Assembly (NCBI RefSeq): GCF_018917935.1
Contig: NZ_JAHLPN010000022.1
Coordinates: 1 to 51,609, forward strand
Length of the DNA stretch: 51,609 nucleotides
From: Kineothrix sp. MSJ-39
Lineage (GTDB): Bacteria > Bacillota > Clostridia > Lachnospirales > Lachnospiraceae
Direction: 5' to 3'
The notes under the pieces were generated by a model. The model worked only from the letters and a program-made list of their open reading frames with translations, did not search any database and was not told the DNA's origin. Position numbers and translations under genes: made by a program. Numbering within the stretch: the stretch's first letter is position 1; the number at the start of each line of letters is the position of its first letter. Of the stretch, positions 16,237 through 25,917 are shown piece after piece.

Positions 16237-16923
16237 TTGAGATACGATGCGGAATCAATTGATGCCAAATATGACTATAGTGAAGAATATTATGACGAAG
16301 AAAATGCTGTAATATATAATCGATATTTCTTAATTGATTATGAAAATGTAAATCGAAATGGACTTAATGGGATCACAAAGCTTACAGAAGAAGATTGTGT
16401 AAAAATTTATTACAGTAATACGGCTGAAACCTTAACATTTGGATTACACAGAAGAATAAATGCTTCAAGAGCACACTTTGATTACATAAAAGTTCAAGTG
16501 CCAATAAAGAATGCAGTGGATTGCCAGATATTATTTGATATTAAAAATATGATAAAAGATGCTAGAGAATCGGAGTATTATATAGTTTCAAAAGATTCTG
16601 ACTTTGATCAGGCAATTGATGAGTTTAAAACTAAAAGGTATAAGGTTAAAAAAGTTGAAGAGATATGCAAGTTATCGGAAAATTATAATATGACTACTAT
16701 CCCTTTAAGTTCAAAAAAGAAAAACAGTGTTACATCAGATAAAGCGAAAAGGGAAGCAAAAATAAGATCATTTTATGGACAATATTTTAAGAAAAAAGAA
16801 TATGTTGATAAAAAGGAAGAAATCATTCAATTATTATTAAAGGCAAAGACTAGACAGGAAATTAATAATGGTTTGCAAAAAATGTTCTCAAATGAAACAG
16901 TAGGTTCAATGCTAAAAAAATGA
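16237..16923 (+). CDS. NYN/PIN-like ribonuclease-fold protein
   Basis: About 228 residues. The N-terminal domain matches a PIN/NYN-type nuclease fold by its acidic motifs: FLIDYENVN at the first strand, DCQILFDIK in the middle and YYIVSKDSDFDQAI at the last strand. The C-terminal half is lysine-rich with a small helical domain (REAKIRSFYGQYFKKKEYVDK ... LLLKAKTRQEI in parts), perhaps RNA- or partner-binding. The TTG start at 16237 has TTAGGAGG 7 nt upstream; upstream in-frame starts have none. It is strongly AT-rich against its neighbours, indicating transfer. Such proteins may act on RNA; a defence role is possible but unproven. Confidence 0.7.
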   Translation: MRYDAESIDAKYDYSEEYYDEENAVIYNRYFLIDYENVNRNGLNGITKLTEEDCVKIYYSNTAETLTFGLHRRINASRAHFDYIKVQVPIKNAVDCQILFDIKNMIKDARESEYYIVSKDSDFDQAIDEFKTKRYKVKKVEEICKLSENYNMTTIPLSSKKKNSVTSDKAKREAKIRSFYGQYFKKKEYVDKKEEIIQLLLKAKTRQEINNGLQKMFSNETVGSMLKK

Positions 16924-17016
16924 AACCATTGATTCAAGATTTACCGGGAAGGTAAATTACAAAATTAGAAAGCTTTTTTAAAACGTAGAAATATATTTTT
17001 ATTTAACAGAACCTTG

Positions 17017-17092
17017 AAAAAGTGGATATTTAAAGTAAAAAAGTGGACATTCAAGGTAAAAAGTGGACATTCGGACTAAAAAAGTGGACATT
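17017..17092. repeat. Four AAAAAGTGGACATT repeats at 20-21-bp spacing; probable IS21-type terminus remnant
   Basis: Copies start at 17017 (one mismatch), 17038, 17058 and 17079. On the other strand they read AATGTCCACTTTTT. Multiple terminal repeats of this kind occur at the ends of IS21-family elements, where they bind the transposase. No istA or istB gene is present, so this is an isolated end or solo remnant. The last copy is 34 bp from the start of the next host gene and may overlap its promoter. Confidence 0.55.
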
Positions 17093-17125
17093 GAAAGATA
17101 TCCGAAACGAAAGGAGCACTCCAAT

Positions 17126-17926
17126 ATGCAGCTTACAATGCTGGGAACCGGCAATGCGCTGGTAACAGAATGCTATAATACCTGCTTTGTATTAAGCGAA
17201 CAGGAAGAATATTTTATGGTGGACGGCGGTGGCGGCAATCAGGTTCTGCGGCAGTTACAACTTGCCGGGATCGACTGGAAAAAGATCCGCACGATCTTTG
17301 TGACACATAAGCATATCGATCACATCATGGGAATTATCTGGATGATCCGCATGATCTGCCAGCATATGAGACAGGGTGTATATGACGGAGAGGCGGTTAT
17401 CTATGGACATGCGGAGGTGATCGCGCTTTTGCAGGAACTTTCCGAAAAGCTGATCCAGAAAAAGGATGTGGCAATGATCGGACAACGGCTGCATCTGGTT
17501 CCGGTAGAAGATGGCGCGTCAAAGGAAATTCTGGGAAAGAAAGTTACTTTTTTCGATATTCAGTCTACCAAGGCAAAACAGTTTGGATTTTGCATGGATC
17601 TGGGAGAAGATAAAAAGCTGACCTGCTGCGGAGACGAACCGTACAACAGTTGTGAGGAAGTATACGCAAAGGACAGCACATGGCTGTTACACGAAGCATT
17701 TTGCCTGCACGGACAGGTGGATATCTTCCATCCGTATGAGAAGCATCATTCCACGGTGAAGGATGCGTGTGAGCTGGCGGAGCAGCTCCATGTCAAAAAT
17801 CTGCTTCTCTATCACACAGAAGACAGAAATCTTGCAAAAAGAAAAGAATTGTATACAGAGGAAGGAAAGCAGTATTATCATGGCAATCTGTATGTGCCGG
17901 ATGATCTGGAAAAAATTATATTATAA
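17126..17926 (+). CDS. Metallo-beta-lactamase-fold hydrolase, ribonuclease Z-like
   Basis: 266 residues. The zinc-binding motifs of the RNase Z branch are all present: THKHIDHIMG (HxHxDH), the CGDEPY metal aspartate, HEAFC and KHHSTVKDA, and the final LLLYHTED histidine. RNase Z proper trims tRNA 3' ends; this protein is close in layout but lacks an evident tRNA-binding exosite, so a related phosphodiesterase role is also possible. ATG 17126 is preceded by AAAGGAG 12 nt upstream; the upstream reading frame runs through the IS-like repeats and is not coding. Confidence 0.85.
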   Translation: MQLTMLGTGNALVTECYNTCFVLSEQEEYFMVDGGGGNQVLRQLQLAGIDWKKIRTIFVTHKHIDHIMGIIWMIRMICQHMRQGVYDGEAVIYGHAEVIALLQELSEKLIQKKDVAMIGQRLHLVPVEDGASKEILGKKVTFFDIQSTKAKQFGFCMDLGEDKKLTCCGDEPYNSCEEVYAKDSTWLLHEAFCLHGQVDIFHPYEKHHSTVKDACELAEQLHVKNLLLYHTEDRNLAKRKELYTEEGKQYYHGNLYVPDDLEKIIL

Positions 17927-17937
17927 GGATGAGAATG

Positions 17938-17972
17938 GGAGCCATCGAGGAAAATTGATGGCTCCTATTTTA
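17938..17972 (+). terminator. Terminator after the RNase Z-like gene
   Basis: Nine-base-pair stem GGAGCCATC with GATGGCTCC, 10-nt loop, then TATTTTAT. A second weaker hairpin (AACAGG / CCTGTT followed by TTTAT) lies at about 17975-18004. Confidence 0.75.
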
Positions 17973-18152
17973 TGAACAGGGTTCTGAACAGCCACCTGTT
18001 TTTATATAAATTATGCGTAAAGAAATCAATATATTTATATTAGAATGTCAGTTATTTGATAGGAAGGCAGCTTGTGTCGTGATAAAATAAAGCTATGCAA
18101 AGCAATATTTTATACCATGATGAGCTATCATAAGAATAAATGGAGGATGCTT

Positions 18153-19874
18153 ATGAGCCATAGGAAATACAGCCTGCTATACCCATCAGAGCAGACGGAA
18201 TACAAAACACTGAGTCAGACAACTATGCATGATCTGGGAATGGATCAGATCTGTAAAAAGCTGTCAGCAAAAGAGTCTGAGCAGAATTATATCTTAAATG
18301 TCATGGCGCGGATGTATGCAGACCCGATAGTCACGCAGTACCGCTGTGATATTTTTGAAGATGTGCTACAGAATAAAAAGATGCGGGACGATATGATGGA
18401 AATACTTGGACGCATCAGTTTTCTGAAAGATTATGGCGGCTTTAAACGGGAATACGACGACAGTGCCAGCATCTGGGATCTGCTGCACAGGCTGGATGAG
18501 ATCAACGATTATATCAAGTGCGTGGATGCACTGCATACCTGCCTGGCGGATCCACAGCTCCATTCGGCGGGATTTCTGGGACTGCGGGAATATGTGGAAG
18601 AAATTTATGCAGATAACGGTTTTGCAGAACTGAAAAAGGATATTGCGGGACTGAAGCTGGATACCTCACAGCTCAAAAGCATCACAGTTGGGATCAATCT
18701 AAATGACCGGTTTGAGGCGGATGGGATCGGACTTGTTTCGATTAACAGTAAGTATTTTACAAAAGCTGGTATTCTCGGTAATTTCTATGAGCATATTGCG
18801 GCAAAGGATCGTATCAATGCGGATACAACATGGAAGAATGATTTCAAATTCCAGCCGTTTGATGTCAATGCGGAAGGTGCGTTGCATACACCGCTGCAAA
18901 AAGCAATGGGAGCAGGGGCGACGGTAGCGGATGCCATGGTCGGAATTGTCAGTATACCGGAGGGCGATCAGGCAAAAGATGTGACGCGTTATACGGACCG
19001 TGTCGTGAATCATATGGTTTCCCATATGGTCAAAAGAGCGAAGGAAGTATTGAATAAATATGTGTCTGTCACGATCACCGATATGACAGATCTGATCCCG
19101 GAGATGATGTACTATATCAGATGGGCGGAATATATGAAGAAACTGCAGGACAAAGGATTTTCCTTTGCAAAGGCTGTAGTCTGTCAGGAACCTGCTCAGG
19201 AGGCAGACAGATATGAAATGCTGGCAAGGGGCATTTATAATCTGAAACTTGCGGTTTTTGAAACGGAGGAATCGGGCAATATCGTAACAAATGATCTGGA
19301 TTTTGATAAGATCCACAGAGTTTATGTGTTGACGGGTGCAAACCGCGGTGGTAAAACAACGATCACACAGGCGATCGGACAACTGTTTGTACTGGCACAG
19401 GGCGGCATTTATGTACCGGGCAGCGGATTTACGTTTTCACCGGTGGACTGCATTTATACCCATTTTCCGGCAGATGAGGACAAGACGCTGGATCTGGGAC
19501 GTCTGGGCGAAGAATGTAAACGTTTTAAGGAGATTTATGAAAATGCAGATAGCAGAAGCTTACTGCTGTTGAATGAATCCTTTTCAACGACCTCATTTGA
19601 GGAAGGGTACTATATTGCAAAGGATTGCGTCAGGGCAATTTTATGTAAGGGAATGCGGACTATTTATAATACGCATATGCATAAGCTGGCATTTGATCTT
19701 GCCCAGATCAATGAAGAACAGAAGCATGCGGAGGGAAGAGCGTTTTCTCTGATCGTGCATGCAAAAGATGCAAAGCGTTCCTATCAGATCGAAGTGGCAC
19801 CACCGGAAGGAAAATCTTATGCGAGTCAGATCGCACAGAAGTACGGTGTGACCTATGAAATGTTGACAAAATAG
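18153..19874 (+). CDS. MutS-like ATPase (MutS domain III/V only)
   Basis: 573 residues. It has a MutS-type lever/clamp region (about 100-350) and a MutS ATPase domain: Walker A GANRGGKTT, then SPVDCIYTHFPADED, Walker B LLLLNESFSTTS and the switch THMHKL. The N-terminal mismatch-recognition domain is absent, as in the divergent MutS-like proteins of Firmicutes whose function is not settled; it should not be called MutS proper. Start ATG 18153 has TGGAGG 6 nt upstream; 27 more in-frame codons upstream look non-coding. It ends 42 nt before the alpha-glucosidase gene. Confidence 0.85.
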   Translation: MSHRKYSLLYPSEQTEYKTLSQTTMHDLGMDQICKKLSAKESEQNYILNVMARMYADPIVTQYRCDIFEDVLQNKKMRDDMMEILGRISFLKDYGGFKREYDDSASIWDLLHRLDEINDYIKCVDALHTCLADPQLHSAGFLGLREYVEEIYADNGFAELKKDIAGLKLDTSQLKSITVGINLNDRFEADGIGLVSINSKYFTKAGILGNFYEHIAAKDRINADTTWKNDFKFQPFDVNAEGALHTPLQKAMGAGATVADAMVGIVSIPEGDQAKDVTRYTDRVVNHMVSHMVKRAKEVLNKYVSVTITDMTDLIPEMMYYIRWAEYMKKLQDKGFSFAKAVVCQEPAQEADRYEMLARGIYNLKLAVFETEESGNIVTNDLDFDKIHRVYVLTGANRGGKTTITQAIGQLFVLAQGGIYVPGSGFTFSPVDCIYTHFPADEDKTLDLGRLGEECKRFKEIYENADSRSLLLLNESFSTTSFEEGYYIAKDCVRAILCKGMRTIYNTHMHKLAFDLAQINEEQKHAEGRAFSLIVHAKDAKRSYQIEVAPPEGKSYASQIAQKYGVTYEMLTK

Positions 19875-19916
19875 TGTGAGCGTATAAATTTACAGAATAA
19901 CAGGAGATGGATACAG

Positions 19917-22130
19917 ATGAATCAGGCATTTAAAACATATGAAACAGTAAATGATAGTGTCAGGCTGCAATACGAAGAAAGTGTGCTTTATGTAACGGTG
20001 CTGGAAGGCGATATCGTGCATGTTTCACAGAAAGCAGGCATTCATAGCTATGCGATAGAAGATGCAGATCGGGTCAAGATCCTTCAGCCGGAAGTCAGTC
20101 AGGGCAGTGCGCCATGCAGAGTCAGGATAGCTGCGGGTAACATGGAGGTGCAGGTAAAAGATAACGAAAAGCTGGATATTTTTTACCGGGGAAAGCTGCT
20201 TGTTTCCGATTATGAAGAAGAGCGGAAAAAGCCGGAGAAAAATCCATACGAGGATCTGACGCTGGCACAACTGGAAGGACATGCGGTAGAAGAAGGGACA
20301 GACAGAAAAGATGCAGTGATGATCCTTAAAAAGCTTGGAAAAGAGGATGCTATTTATGGACTGGGCGATAAACCGGGCTGTCTGAACAAGCGGGGATATT
20401 CTTATATCAACTGGAATACGGATGATCCGGATCCGCATGTGGACAGCTTTAAATCGCTGTATAAATCCATTCCGTTTTTTATGGTGCTGGGAGACAACTT
20501 CTGTTATGGATTGCTTGCAGACAACACCTATAAAACAACTTTTGATTTTGGCTGCGAGAATGAGGCATATTATTTTGTGGAGCACCAGAAGGGCTGTCTG
20601 GACTATTATGTGATACCGGGAGAGGATCCGAAAGCAGTTGTACATAGTTACACGATGCTGACCGGAACAACACCACTGCAGCAGAGATGGATCTATGGGA
20701 ACCACCAGAGCAGATGGAGTTATTTTACGCAGGAGGAAGTGGAAGCACTGGCAGAGGAGTTTGAGAAGCGTGACATCCCATGTGACGTGATCCATATGGA
20801 TATTGACTATATGCAGGGCTATCGCGTTTTCACCTTTGACGATCAAAAGTATCCAAATGTGCAGAAGCTGTCACAAAAGCTGGCAGCAAAGGGGATCAAG
20901 CTGATCACGATCATTGATCCGGGTGTGAAAAAGGATCCGGGCTATTTTATGTATGACGAAGGTCTGGAGCTGGATGCATTTGCGAAGGATGAACAGGGCG
21001 AGGTTTATGTGAATACAGTCTGGCCGGGCGATGCGGTATTCCCGGATTTTACACAGGAAAAGGTCAGAGATTGGTGGGCAGACAAGACAAAGGTGCTGAC
21101 AGATCACGGAATCCGGGGCATCTGGAATGATATGAATGAACCGGCGAGCTTCCACGGCCCGTTACCGGATTCTGTAAAGTTTGCAGAGGGTAACCATGAT
21201 GAGATCCATAATATTTACGGACATCTGATGGCAAAAGCAACATATGAAGGACTGCTTGCGCAGGATGGCGGCAGAAGACCGTTCGTGCTGACAAGAGCTG
21301 CATATGCGGGCAGCCAGAAATATTGTGGTGGCTGGACAGGAGATAACCACAGCATCTGGCCGCATATTATGCTTTCACTGGAGCAGATCTGCAACCTGTC
21401 TTTGAGCGGAATGGCAATGTGTGGCAGTGATATCGGCGGGTTTGGTTCCGATACAACACCGGAACTTCTGATCCGCTTTTATGAAGCGGCAGTTTTTGCA
21501 CCGTTTTTCCGAAACCACTCTGCCATGGGAACACACAGACAGGAGCCGTGGCAGTTTGGGGCGCAGACAGAGGAGATCATCCGTAAGGTGATCAAATTGC
21601 GTTACAGATTTCTGCCATACCTGTATGATCTGGCAAGAGAATGTGAAATGACGGGAGCACCGATCGTGCGTCCGCTCGTATATGGATATCCGCAGGACAA
21701 AACAGTGCGGAATATTGCAGATGAATATATGCTGGGAGATTTTGTACTGGTTGCGCCGGTCACAGAACCGGGAAAAACCGCAAGAGCCGTTTATCTGCCA
21801 CAGGGCGACTGGTATGCCTATGATACGAATGAAAAGTATACGGGCGGCAGATACATTTTAGCAGATGCGCCGCTTGATCAGATCCCGATCTTTATCAAAG
21901 CCGGAGCGATCATTCCGGTAGCAGAGGGTAACTTCCATTCTACGGAAGATATTACAGAGGACAATATCCAGATGCTGACTTATCCGGGCGAGGGCAGATT
22001 TGTGCATTATGAGGATGATAACGAGACTCTTGCCTACAGAGAGGGCGTTTATAATGCGACAGAGTATATACTGCATGGAACAACTCTGACAAAGAAAATA
22101 TTGCATGAGGGGTATAAGAGAAGTATTTAG
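19917..22130 (+). CDS. Glycoside hydrolase family 31 alpha-glucosidase
   Basis: 737 residues without a signal peptide, hence cytoplasmic. It has an N-terminal beta-sandwich (about 1-240), a (beta/alpha)8 barrel with the GH31 nucleophile in GIWNDMNEPASFHG and the acid/base aspartate in GWTGDNHSIW, the SDIGGFG segment, and C-terminal beta domains. The expected reaction is release of alpha-linked glucose from oligosaccharides. AGGAGATGG precedes ATG 19917. It is followed at 58 nt by a maltose-type acetyltransferase gene, which suggests a small sugar-metabolism unit. Confidence 0.93.
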   Translation: MNQAFKTYETVNDSVRLQYEESVLYVTVLEGDIVHVSQKAGIHSYAIEDADRVKILQPEVSQGSAPCRVRIAAGNMEVQVKDNEKLDIFYRGKLLVSDYEEERKKPEKNPYEDLTLAQLEGHAVEEGTDRKDAVMILKKLGKEDAIYGLGDKPGCLNKRGYSYINWNTDDPDPHVDSFKSLYKSIPFFMVLGDNFCYGLLADNTYKTTFDFGCENEAYYFVEHQKGCLDYYVIPGEDPKAVVHSYTMLTGTTPLQQRWIYGNHQSRWSYFTQEEVEALAEEFEKRDIPCDVIHMDIDYMQGYRVFTFDDQKYPNVQKLSQKLAAKGIKLITIIDPGVKKDPGYFMYDEGLELDAFAKDEQGEVYVNTVWPGDAVFPDFTQEKVRDWWADKTKVLTDHGIRGIWNDMNEPASFHGPLPDSVKFAEGNHDEIHNIYGHLMAKATYEGLLAQDGGRRPFVLTRAAYAGSQKYCGGWTGDNHSIWPHIMLSLEQICNLSLSGMAMCGSDIGGFGSDTTPELLIRFYEAAVFAPFFRNHSAMGTHRQEPWQFGAQTEEIIRKVIKLRYRFLPYLYDLARECEMTGAPIVRPLVYGYPQDKTVRNIADEYMLGDFVLVAPVTEPGKTARAVYLPQGDWYAYDTNEKYTGGRYILADAPLDQIPIFIKAGAIIPVAEGNFHSTEDITEDNIQMLTYPGEGRFVHYEDDNETLAYREGVYNATEYILHGTTLTKKILHEGYKRSI

Positions 22131-22188
22131 GGTAGCAGATTTTCGCAGATTCATGTAAAATAAGAGTACAGGCAGAAAGGAAGGTCAT

Positions 22189-22782
22189 ATGACAGAATGG
22201 GAAAAAGCCCAGCAGGGTTATTTATATGATGCAAGTTATGATCAGGAGATCGTAGACGCCAGAACAAAATGTGCGGATCTGTGTTATGCGTTTAACGCGT
22301 GCAGACCGTCTGATATCGAGACACAGGAAAAGCTGATCCGGGAAATGCTTGGTGAGGTCAGAGGCAGTTTTGTGATCACTGCTCCGTTTTATTGTGATTA
22401 TGGCAGCAATATTTCGATCGGAGATAATTTTTACACGAACCACAACTGCACGATCTTAGATGGTGCAAAGGTAACCTTTGGAGATTATGTATTTATTGCT
22501 CCAAACTGTGTATTTTCTACGGCGGGACATGCGATAGATGCCCAGATGCGTGCGGACGGACTGGAGATTGCATTGCCGATCACAGTCGGAAACCGTGTAT
22601 GGATCGGAGCAAATGTTTCGGTACTGCCGGGTGTGACGATCGGAGATGATACCGTGATCGGTGCAGGCAGTGTGGTAAACAAAGATATTCCGGGCGGTGT
22701 TGTGGCAGCGGGCAATCCGTGCAGAGTGATCCGTAAGATCACAGAGGCTGACAAAGAGAAATATCCGATATGGAAAGCGTAA
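22189..22782 (+). CDS. Sugar O-acetyltransferase, maltose acetyltransferase (Maa) type
   Basis: 197 residues: an N-terminal Mac domain (EKAQQGYLYDASYDQEI) and a left-handed beta-helix of hexapeptide repeats with the active-site histidine in FSTAGHAID, ending in the typical VWIGANVSVLPGVTIGD, DTVIGAGSVV and AAGNPCRVIRKI. It transfers acetyl from acetyl-CoA to the 6-OH of glucose or maltose. AAGGAAGG precedes ATG 22189. It sits between alpha-glucosidase and a cell-wall hydrolase gene, all on one strand with short gaps. Confidence 0.92.
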   Translation: MTEWEKAQQGYLYDASYDQEIVDARTKCADLCYAFNACRPSDIETQEKLIREMLGEVRGSFVITAPFYCDYGSNISIGDNFYTNHNCTILDGAKVTFGDYVFIAPNCVFSTAGHAIDAQMRADGLEIALPITVGNRVWIGANVSVLPGVTIGDDTVIGAGSVVNKDIPGGVVAAGNPCRVIRKITEADKEKYPIWKA

Positions 22783-22805
22783 GAGAACAGAAGAGAGGAG
22801 CCGGT

Positions 22806-23837
22806 ATGCGGAAAAACAAAAGAAAATGGATCTGTATTTTAGTGCTGTCACTACTGTTTTGCATCAGTGCGGCGGCAGTTATGGAGACACGGGTGCAGGC
22901 AGCACAGACGCAGGAAACAACGGGATTTGTAAAGAAGAAGGGCAAAACCTACTACTATAAAAACGGGAAAAAGCAAAAAGGACTGAAAACGATCGATGGC
23001 AGCAAATATTATTTCAGCAAAGTAACCGGCGTAATGCAGAAGAAGGTATTTAAGACCGTAAAAGGAAAGAAATACTACTTTGGCGCGAACGGAAAAGCAG
23101 TCAAAGGGCTGAAGACGATCAAGAAGAACCTGTATTATTTTAATACCTCGTGTGTGATGCAGAAAGGCTGGAAAACGGTCAATGGCGTGAAATATTATTT
23201 TGCGTCGAATGGCAAGGCATACAGGAACACAACGAAAAAGGTCGGTAAAATCTATGCCCGCTTTGATGAAAACGGAGCATATCAGATCACAGCTTCTTAT
23301 TGTATGGTAAACGGCAGAAAGATGCAGGTGCAGTACCGCACGGATCCGCAGGTCAGCGATGAAATATTACTTGCAGCAATTTTGTATGCGGAAGCAGGCG
23401 GTGAGAGGCAGACAGCACTTTCTGCAACGCTGGATCAGGAAACGATCCGTGTTTACAAGGGACAGTTAGCTGTGGGCTATACGATCTTGAATCGTATGGC
23501 GAGCAGAAGTTATCCATCGACCGTGAAGGAAGTTGTCTACGCACAATATCAGTTTGAGCCTGCAAGAACCGGCGTTTTGACAGCACTTCTGAAGGATCAG
23601 ACAAGGATCAGTACAGAGTGTAAAAATACTGCAAAGCTGCTGCTGAAAGATTATAAGGCAGCACAGGACAGCGTGAAGGCATTCCCACGCAGCGAGTTTA
23701 CATGGTATAACTTCTGGGCACTCAGTTATGCAAGAAATTATTCTGATTTCTTCTCAGTGTACAAAAAGAGTGAGTATCAGATCATAGGCAATCAGGTATT
23801 CTTTAATTATACCAAAACGATCCACAGCCAGAGCTGA
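22806..23837 (+). CDS. Secreted cell-wall hydrolase with choline/cell-wall-binding repeats and SleB-like domain
   Basis: 343 residues. A signal peptide (MRKNKRKWICILVLSLLFCI, cleavage near VQAAQ) is followed by five to six cell-wall-binding repeats of the KGKTYYYKNGKKQKGLKTI type (about 40-155) and a Hydrolase_2/SleB-like domain (about 185-340) with LLAAILYAEAGGE, containing the catalytic glutamate, and YTILNRM. Similar enzymes cut peptidoglycan during germination or growth. Start ATG 22806 has GAGGAG 6 nt upstream. Confidence 0.85.
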   Translation: MRKNKRKWICILVLSLLFCISAAAVMETRVQAAQTQETTGFVKKKGKTYYYKNGKKQKGLKTIDGSKYYFSKVTGVMQKKVFKTVKGKKYYFGANGKAVKGLKTIKKNLYYFNTSCVMQKGWKTVNGVKYYFASNGKAYRNTTKKVGKIYARFDENGAYQITASYCMVNGRKMQVQYRTDPQVSDEILLAAILYAEAGGERQTALSATLDQETIRVYKGQLAVGYTILNRMASRSYPSTVKEVVYAQYQFEPARTGVLTALLKDQTRISTECKNTAKLLLKDYKAAQDSVKAFPRSEFTWYNFWALSYARNYSDFFSVYKKSEYQIIGNQVFFNYTKTIHSQS

Positions 23838-23904
23838 GCGAATAGAGTAAATGGAAAAACGACATACTAAACAGTAGAGTTTGGATGGAGTCAGGAGGTC
23901 TGGA

Positions 23905-24894
23905 ATGAAGATTTTATTTTATGATACCAAAAAGTATGACAGAGATTCTTTTGAAAAAGTGATACCGGATTTTCCGGAAGTGGAAGTAGATTATTTAGAA
24001 GCCGATCTGTCCGTGCAGACGGCAAGACTGGCAAAGGGATATGACGCGGTCTGTGCTTTTGTCAGCTCAGATGTCAGTGAGAAGGTATTGCAGATTTTGG
24101 GACAGCGGGGCGTAAAGCTTGTGCTGATGCGTTGTGCGGGCTTCAATAATGTAGACCTTGCGGCAGCGGATGCAAACGGCATCACCGTACTTCGTGTACC
24201 GGGCTATTCTCCGGAAGCGGTCGCAGAGCATGCCATGGCACTGGCACTTGCGGTCAATCGGCATATCCATAAGGGATATATCAAGGTGCGGGAGAACAAT
24301 TTTAGTCTGGTGGGATTAACCGGTGTTAACTTCTATGGAAAAACAGCAGGTATTGTCGGAACCGGCAAGATCGGTGCTGCCATGTGCAGGATCTGCCATG
24401 GATTTGGCATGAAAGTGATCGCCTATGATATTTACCGGAACCCGGATCTGGATTTCGTGGAATATGTGGATTTTGACACCTTACTTGCAAACAGTGATCT
24501 GATCTCCCTGCATTGCCCGCTGACAGAGGAAAATTATCATCTGATCAATCAGGATACGATCCGGAAAATGAAGGACGAAGTGATCCTGGTGAATACATCA
24601 CGCGGTGCCCTGATCAAGACAGATGATCTGATCGCAGGCATCCGAAGCCGGAAATTCTTTGGTGTGGGACTGGATGTGTACGAGGAAGAAACGAACAATG
24701 TGTTTGAAAACAGGGAGGATGATTTTCTGGAACATTCCACAACGGCAAGATTGTTGTCCTTCCCTAACGTGATCGTGACTTCCCACCAGGGCTTCTTAAC
24801 AGAGGAGGCACTTGCGGCGATCAGCCAGACAACATTGCAGAACGCAATGGATTTCCAAAACGGAACGATCAACCCGGTAAATCAGGTGAAATAA
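23905..24894 (+). CDS. ldhA: D-lactate dehydrogenase (D-2-hydroxyacid dehydrogenase family)
   Basis: 329 residues. The NAD-binding motif is GIVGTGKIG, the catalytic arginine is in LVNTSRGALI, and the catalytic glutamate and histidine lie in DVYEEE and TSHQGFLTEEAL. The N-terminus MKILFYDTKKYD is typical for fermentative D-LDH. It reduces pyruvate to D-lactate and reoxidises NADH. ATG 23905 is preceded by AGGAGG 9 nt upstream. One base separates it from the next gene. With the L-LDH at 11.2 kb the genome has both stereo-specific enzymes. Confidence 0.92.
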   Translation: MKILFYDTKKYDRDSFEKVIPDFPEVEVDYLEADLSVQTARLAKGYDAVCAFVSSDVSEKVLQILGQRGVKLVLMRCAGFNNVDLAAADANGITVLRVPGYSPEAVAEHAMALALAVNRHIHKGYIKVRENNFSLVGLTGVNFYGKTAGIVGTGKIGAAMCRICHGFGMKVIAYDIYRNPDLDFVEYVDFDTLLANSDLISLHCPLTEENYHLINQDTIRKMKDEVILVNTSRGALIKTDDLIAGIRSRKFFGVGLDVYEEETNNVFENREDDFLEHSTTARLLSFPNVIVTSHQGFLTEEALAAISQTTLQNAMDFQNGTINPVNQVK

Positions 24895-24895
24895 T

Positions 24896-25858
24896 ATGAA
24901 GAAAAAAGTGCTTGGGGCATGTGCGGCGGCAGTGGGTTTGCTTTTGCTCATTGCTGCTGCAGCTGCCGTATGGATCTGGCAAAAACCGGAAACAAGATTT
25001 CTGGTCACAATGCAGCAGGCTCTCAAAGAAAAAGGGCTGCTGGGAGAGTTCAGGGACAGACGGGAGCAGGGACAGCTCGCGCAGCTGGATGGAAGATACC
25101 GGATCTCTCTGCCCCTGCTTGGTAAGAAAAATATGGAATTTACCGCGCAGTTTTCCGATGGAACGGTATTGCTCCAGCCGACCGCAAGCAGTGATATTAT
25201 TTATAAATATGTGTATCAGGATGCGGATAATCAACAGGCACTGCAAAAGCTTCTGGGAGAGGAAGCGGAGACGCAGATCGATTTCTGGCTGTCAGTGATC
25301 GAAGGAACAGAGAATGGTAACGGCGCCGGGAAAGGAACGGGCGAACTTGGAAAAGAGCGGCAGAAGGAGCTGGTTTCCTACAGTAAAGAAGTGATGCATA
25401 AGCTTTCACTGACAGAAGGTAAGCAAAAACACGCATACATAAATGGAAAGTATGAAACTTGCAGTTGTACGGAGATCGTGCTTTCCATGACGGATTTCTT
25501 GGATATTTACGAAGGCTATGCCCGCATTTGTGAACAGGATGGCGTATTGCTTCCGGCACTTTCAGAAAATGAATGGTTAAGGGAGCAGGAGCAGATCACG
25601 TTTCGGTTTTACCGGAAGGGACTGCAGCTTGCAGCGATCGGCGTTGAAGTAGATGGTGAGCCACTGCTGACACTGGCGGAGGATCAGGCAGGCATACCGC
25701 GGCTTGATCTGGAACAGATCAGGATCGGATCGGACGGCAGTCTGAGTCTGGAGCTTTCTTATCTGGAGCAGGCAGAGATACAGCCGCTGCAGGGAGAGGT
25801 ACTTGATATTGGTAAGCTGACGTTTACACAGCTTCCGAAGTTATTTGGTATATTTTAA
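24896..25858 (+). CDS. Uncharacterised membrane-anchored extracellular protein
   Basis: 320 residues. A single N-terminal hydrophobic segment (about 7-29, AAAVGLLLLIAAAAAVWIW) suggests a signal anchor with the rest outside the cell; there is no lipobox. The extracellular part has LDGRYRISLPLLGKKNMEF and repeated beta-strand-like stretches, resembling uncharacterised Clostridia surface proteins. I do not recognise a catalytic motif. It starts one base after the ldhA stop, with an AGGTG site inside the ldhA end, and is followed by a bidirectional terminator. Confidence 0.75.
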   Translation: MKKKVLGACAAAVGLLLLIAAAAAVWIWQKPETRFLVTMQQALKEKGLLGEFRDRREQGQLAQLDGRYRISLPLLGKKNMEFTAQFSDGTVLLQPTASSDIIYKYVYQDADNQQALQKLLGEEAETQIDFWLSVIEGTENGNGAGKGTGELGKERQKELVSYSKEVMHKLSLTEGKQKHAYINGKYETCSCTEIVLSMTDFLDIYEGYARICEQDGVLLPALSENEWLREQEQITFRFYRKGLQLAAIGVEVDGEPLLTLAEDQAGIPRLDLEQIRIGSDGSLSLELSYLEQAEIQPLQGEVLDIGKLTFTQLPKLFGIF

Positions 25859-25876
25859 ATGTGTTTGGAAAGGAAA

Positions 25877-25900
25877 AGCCCGAAGCAGTTGCTTCGGGCT
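25877..25900. terminator. Bidirectional terminator between convergent genes
   Basis: Perfect ten-base-pair stem AGCCCGAAGC / GCTTCGGGCT with an AGTT loop. The minus-strand reading has a TTTTCCTTTCC tail; the plus-strand reading continues CATTTATTTC. It serves both the membrane protein gene and the minus-strand acidic protein gene. Confidence 0.8.
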
Positions 25901-25917
25901 CATTTATTTCATGTCGC

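Noticed and set aside
17975-18004. Second terminator hairpin after the RNase Z-like gene
   Set aside because: Only six base pairs with a 14-nt loop; the preceding hairpin already explains termination, so it is mentioned there but not listed.
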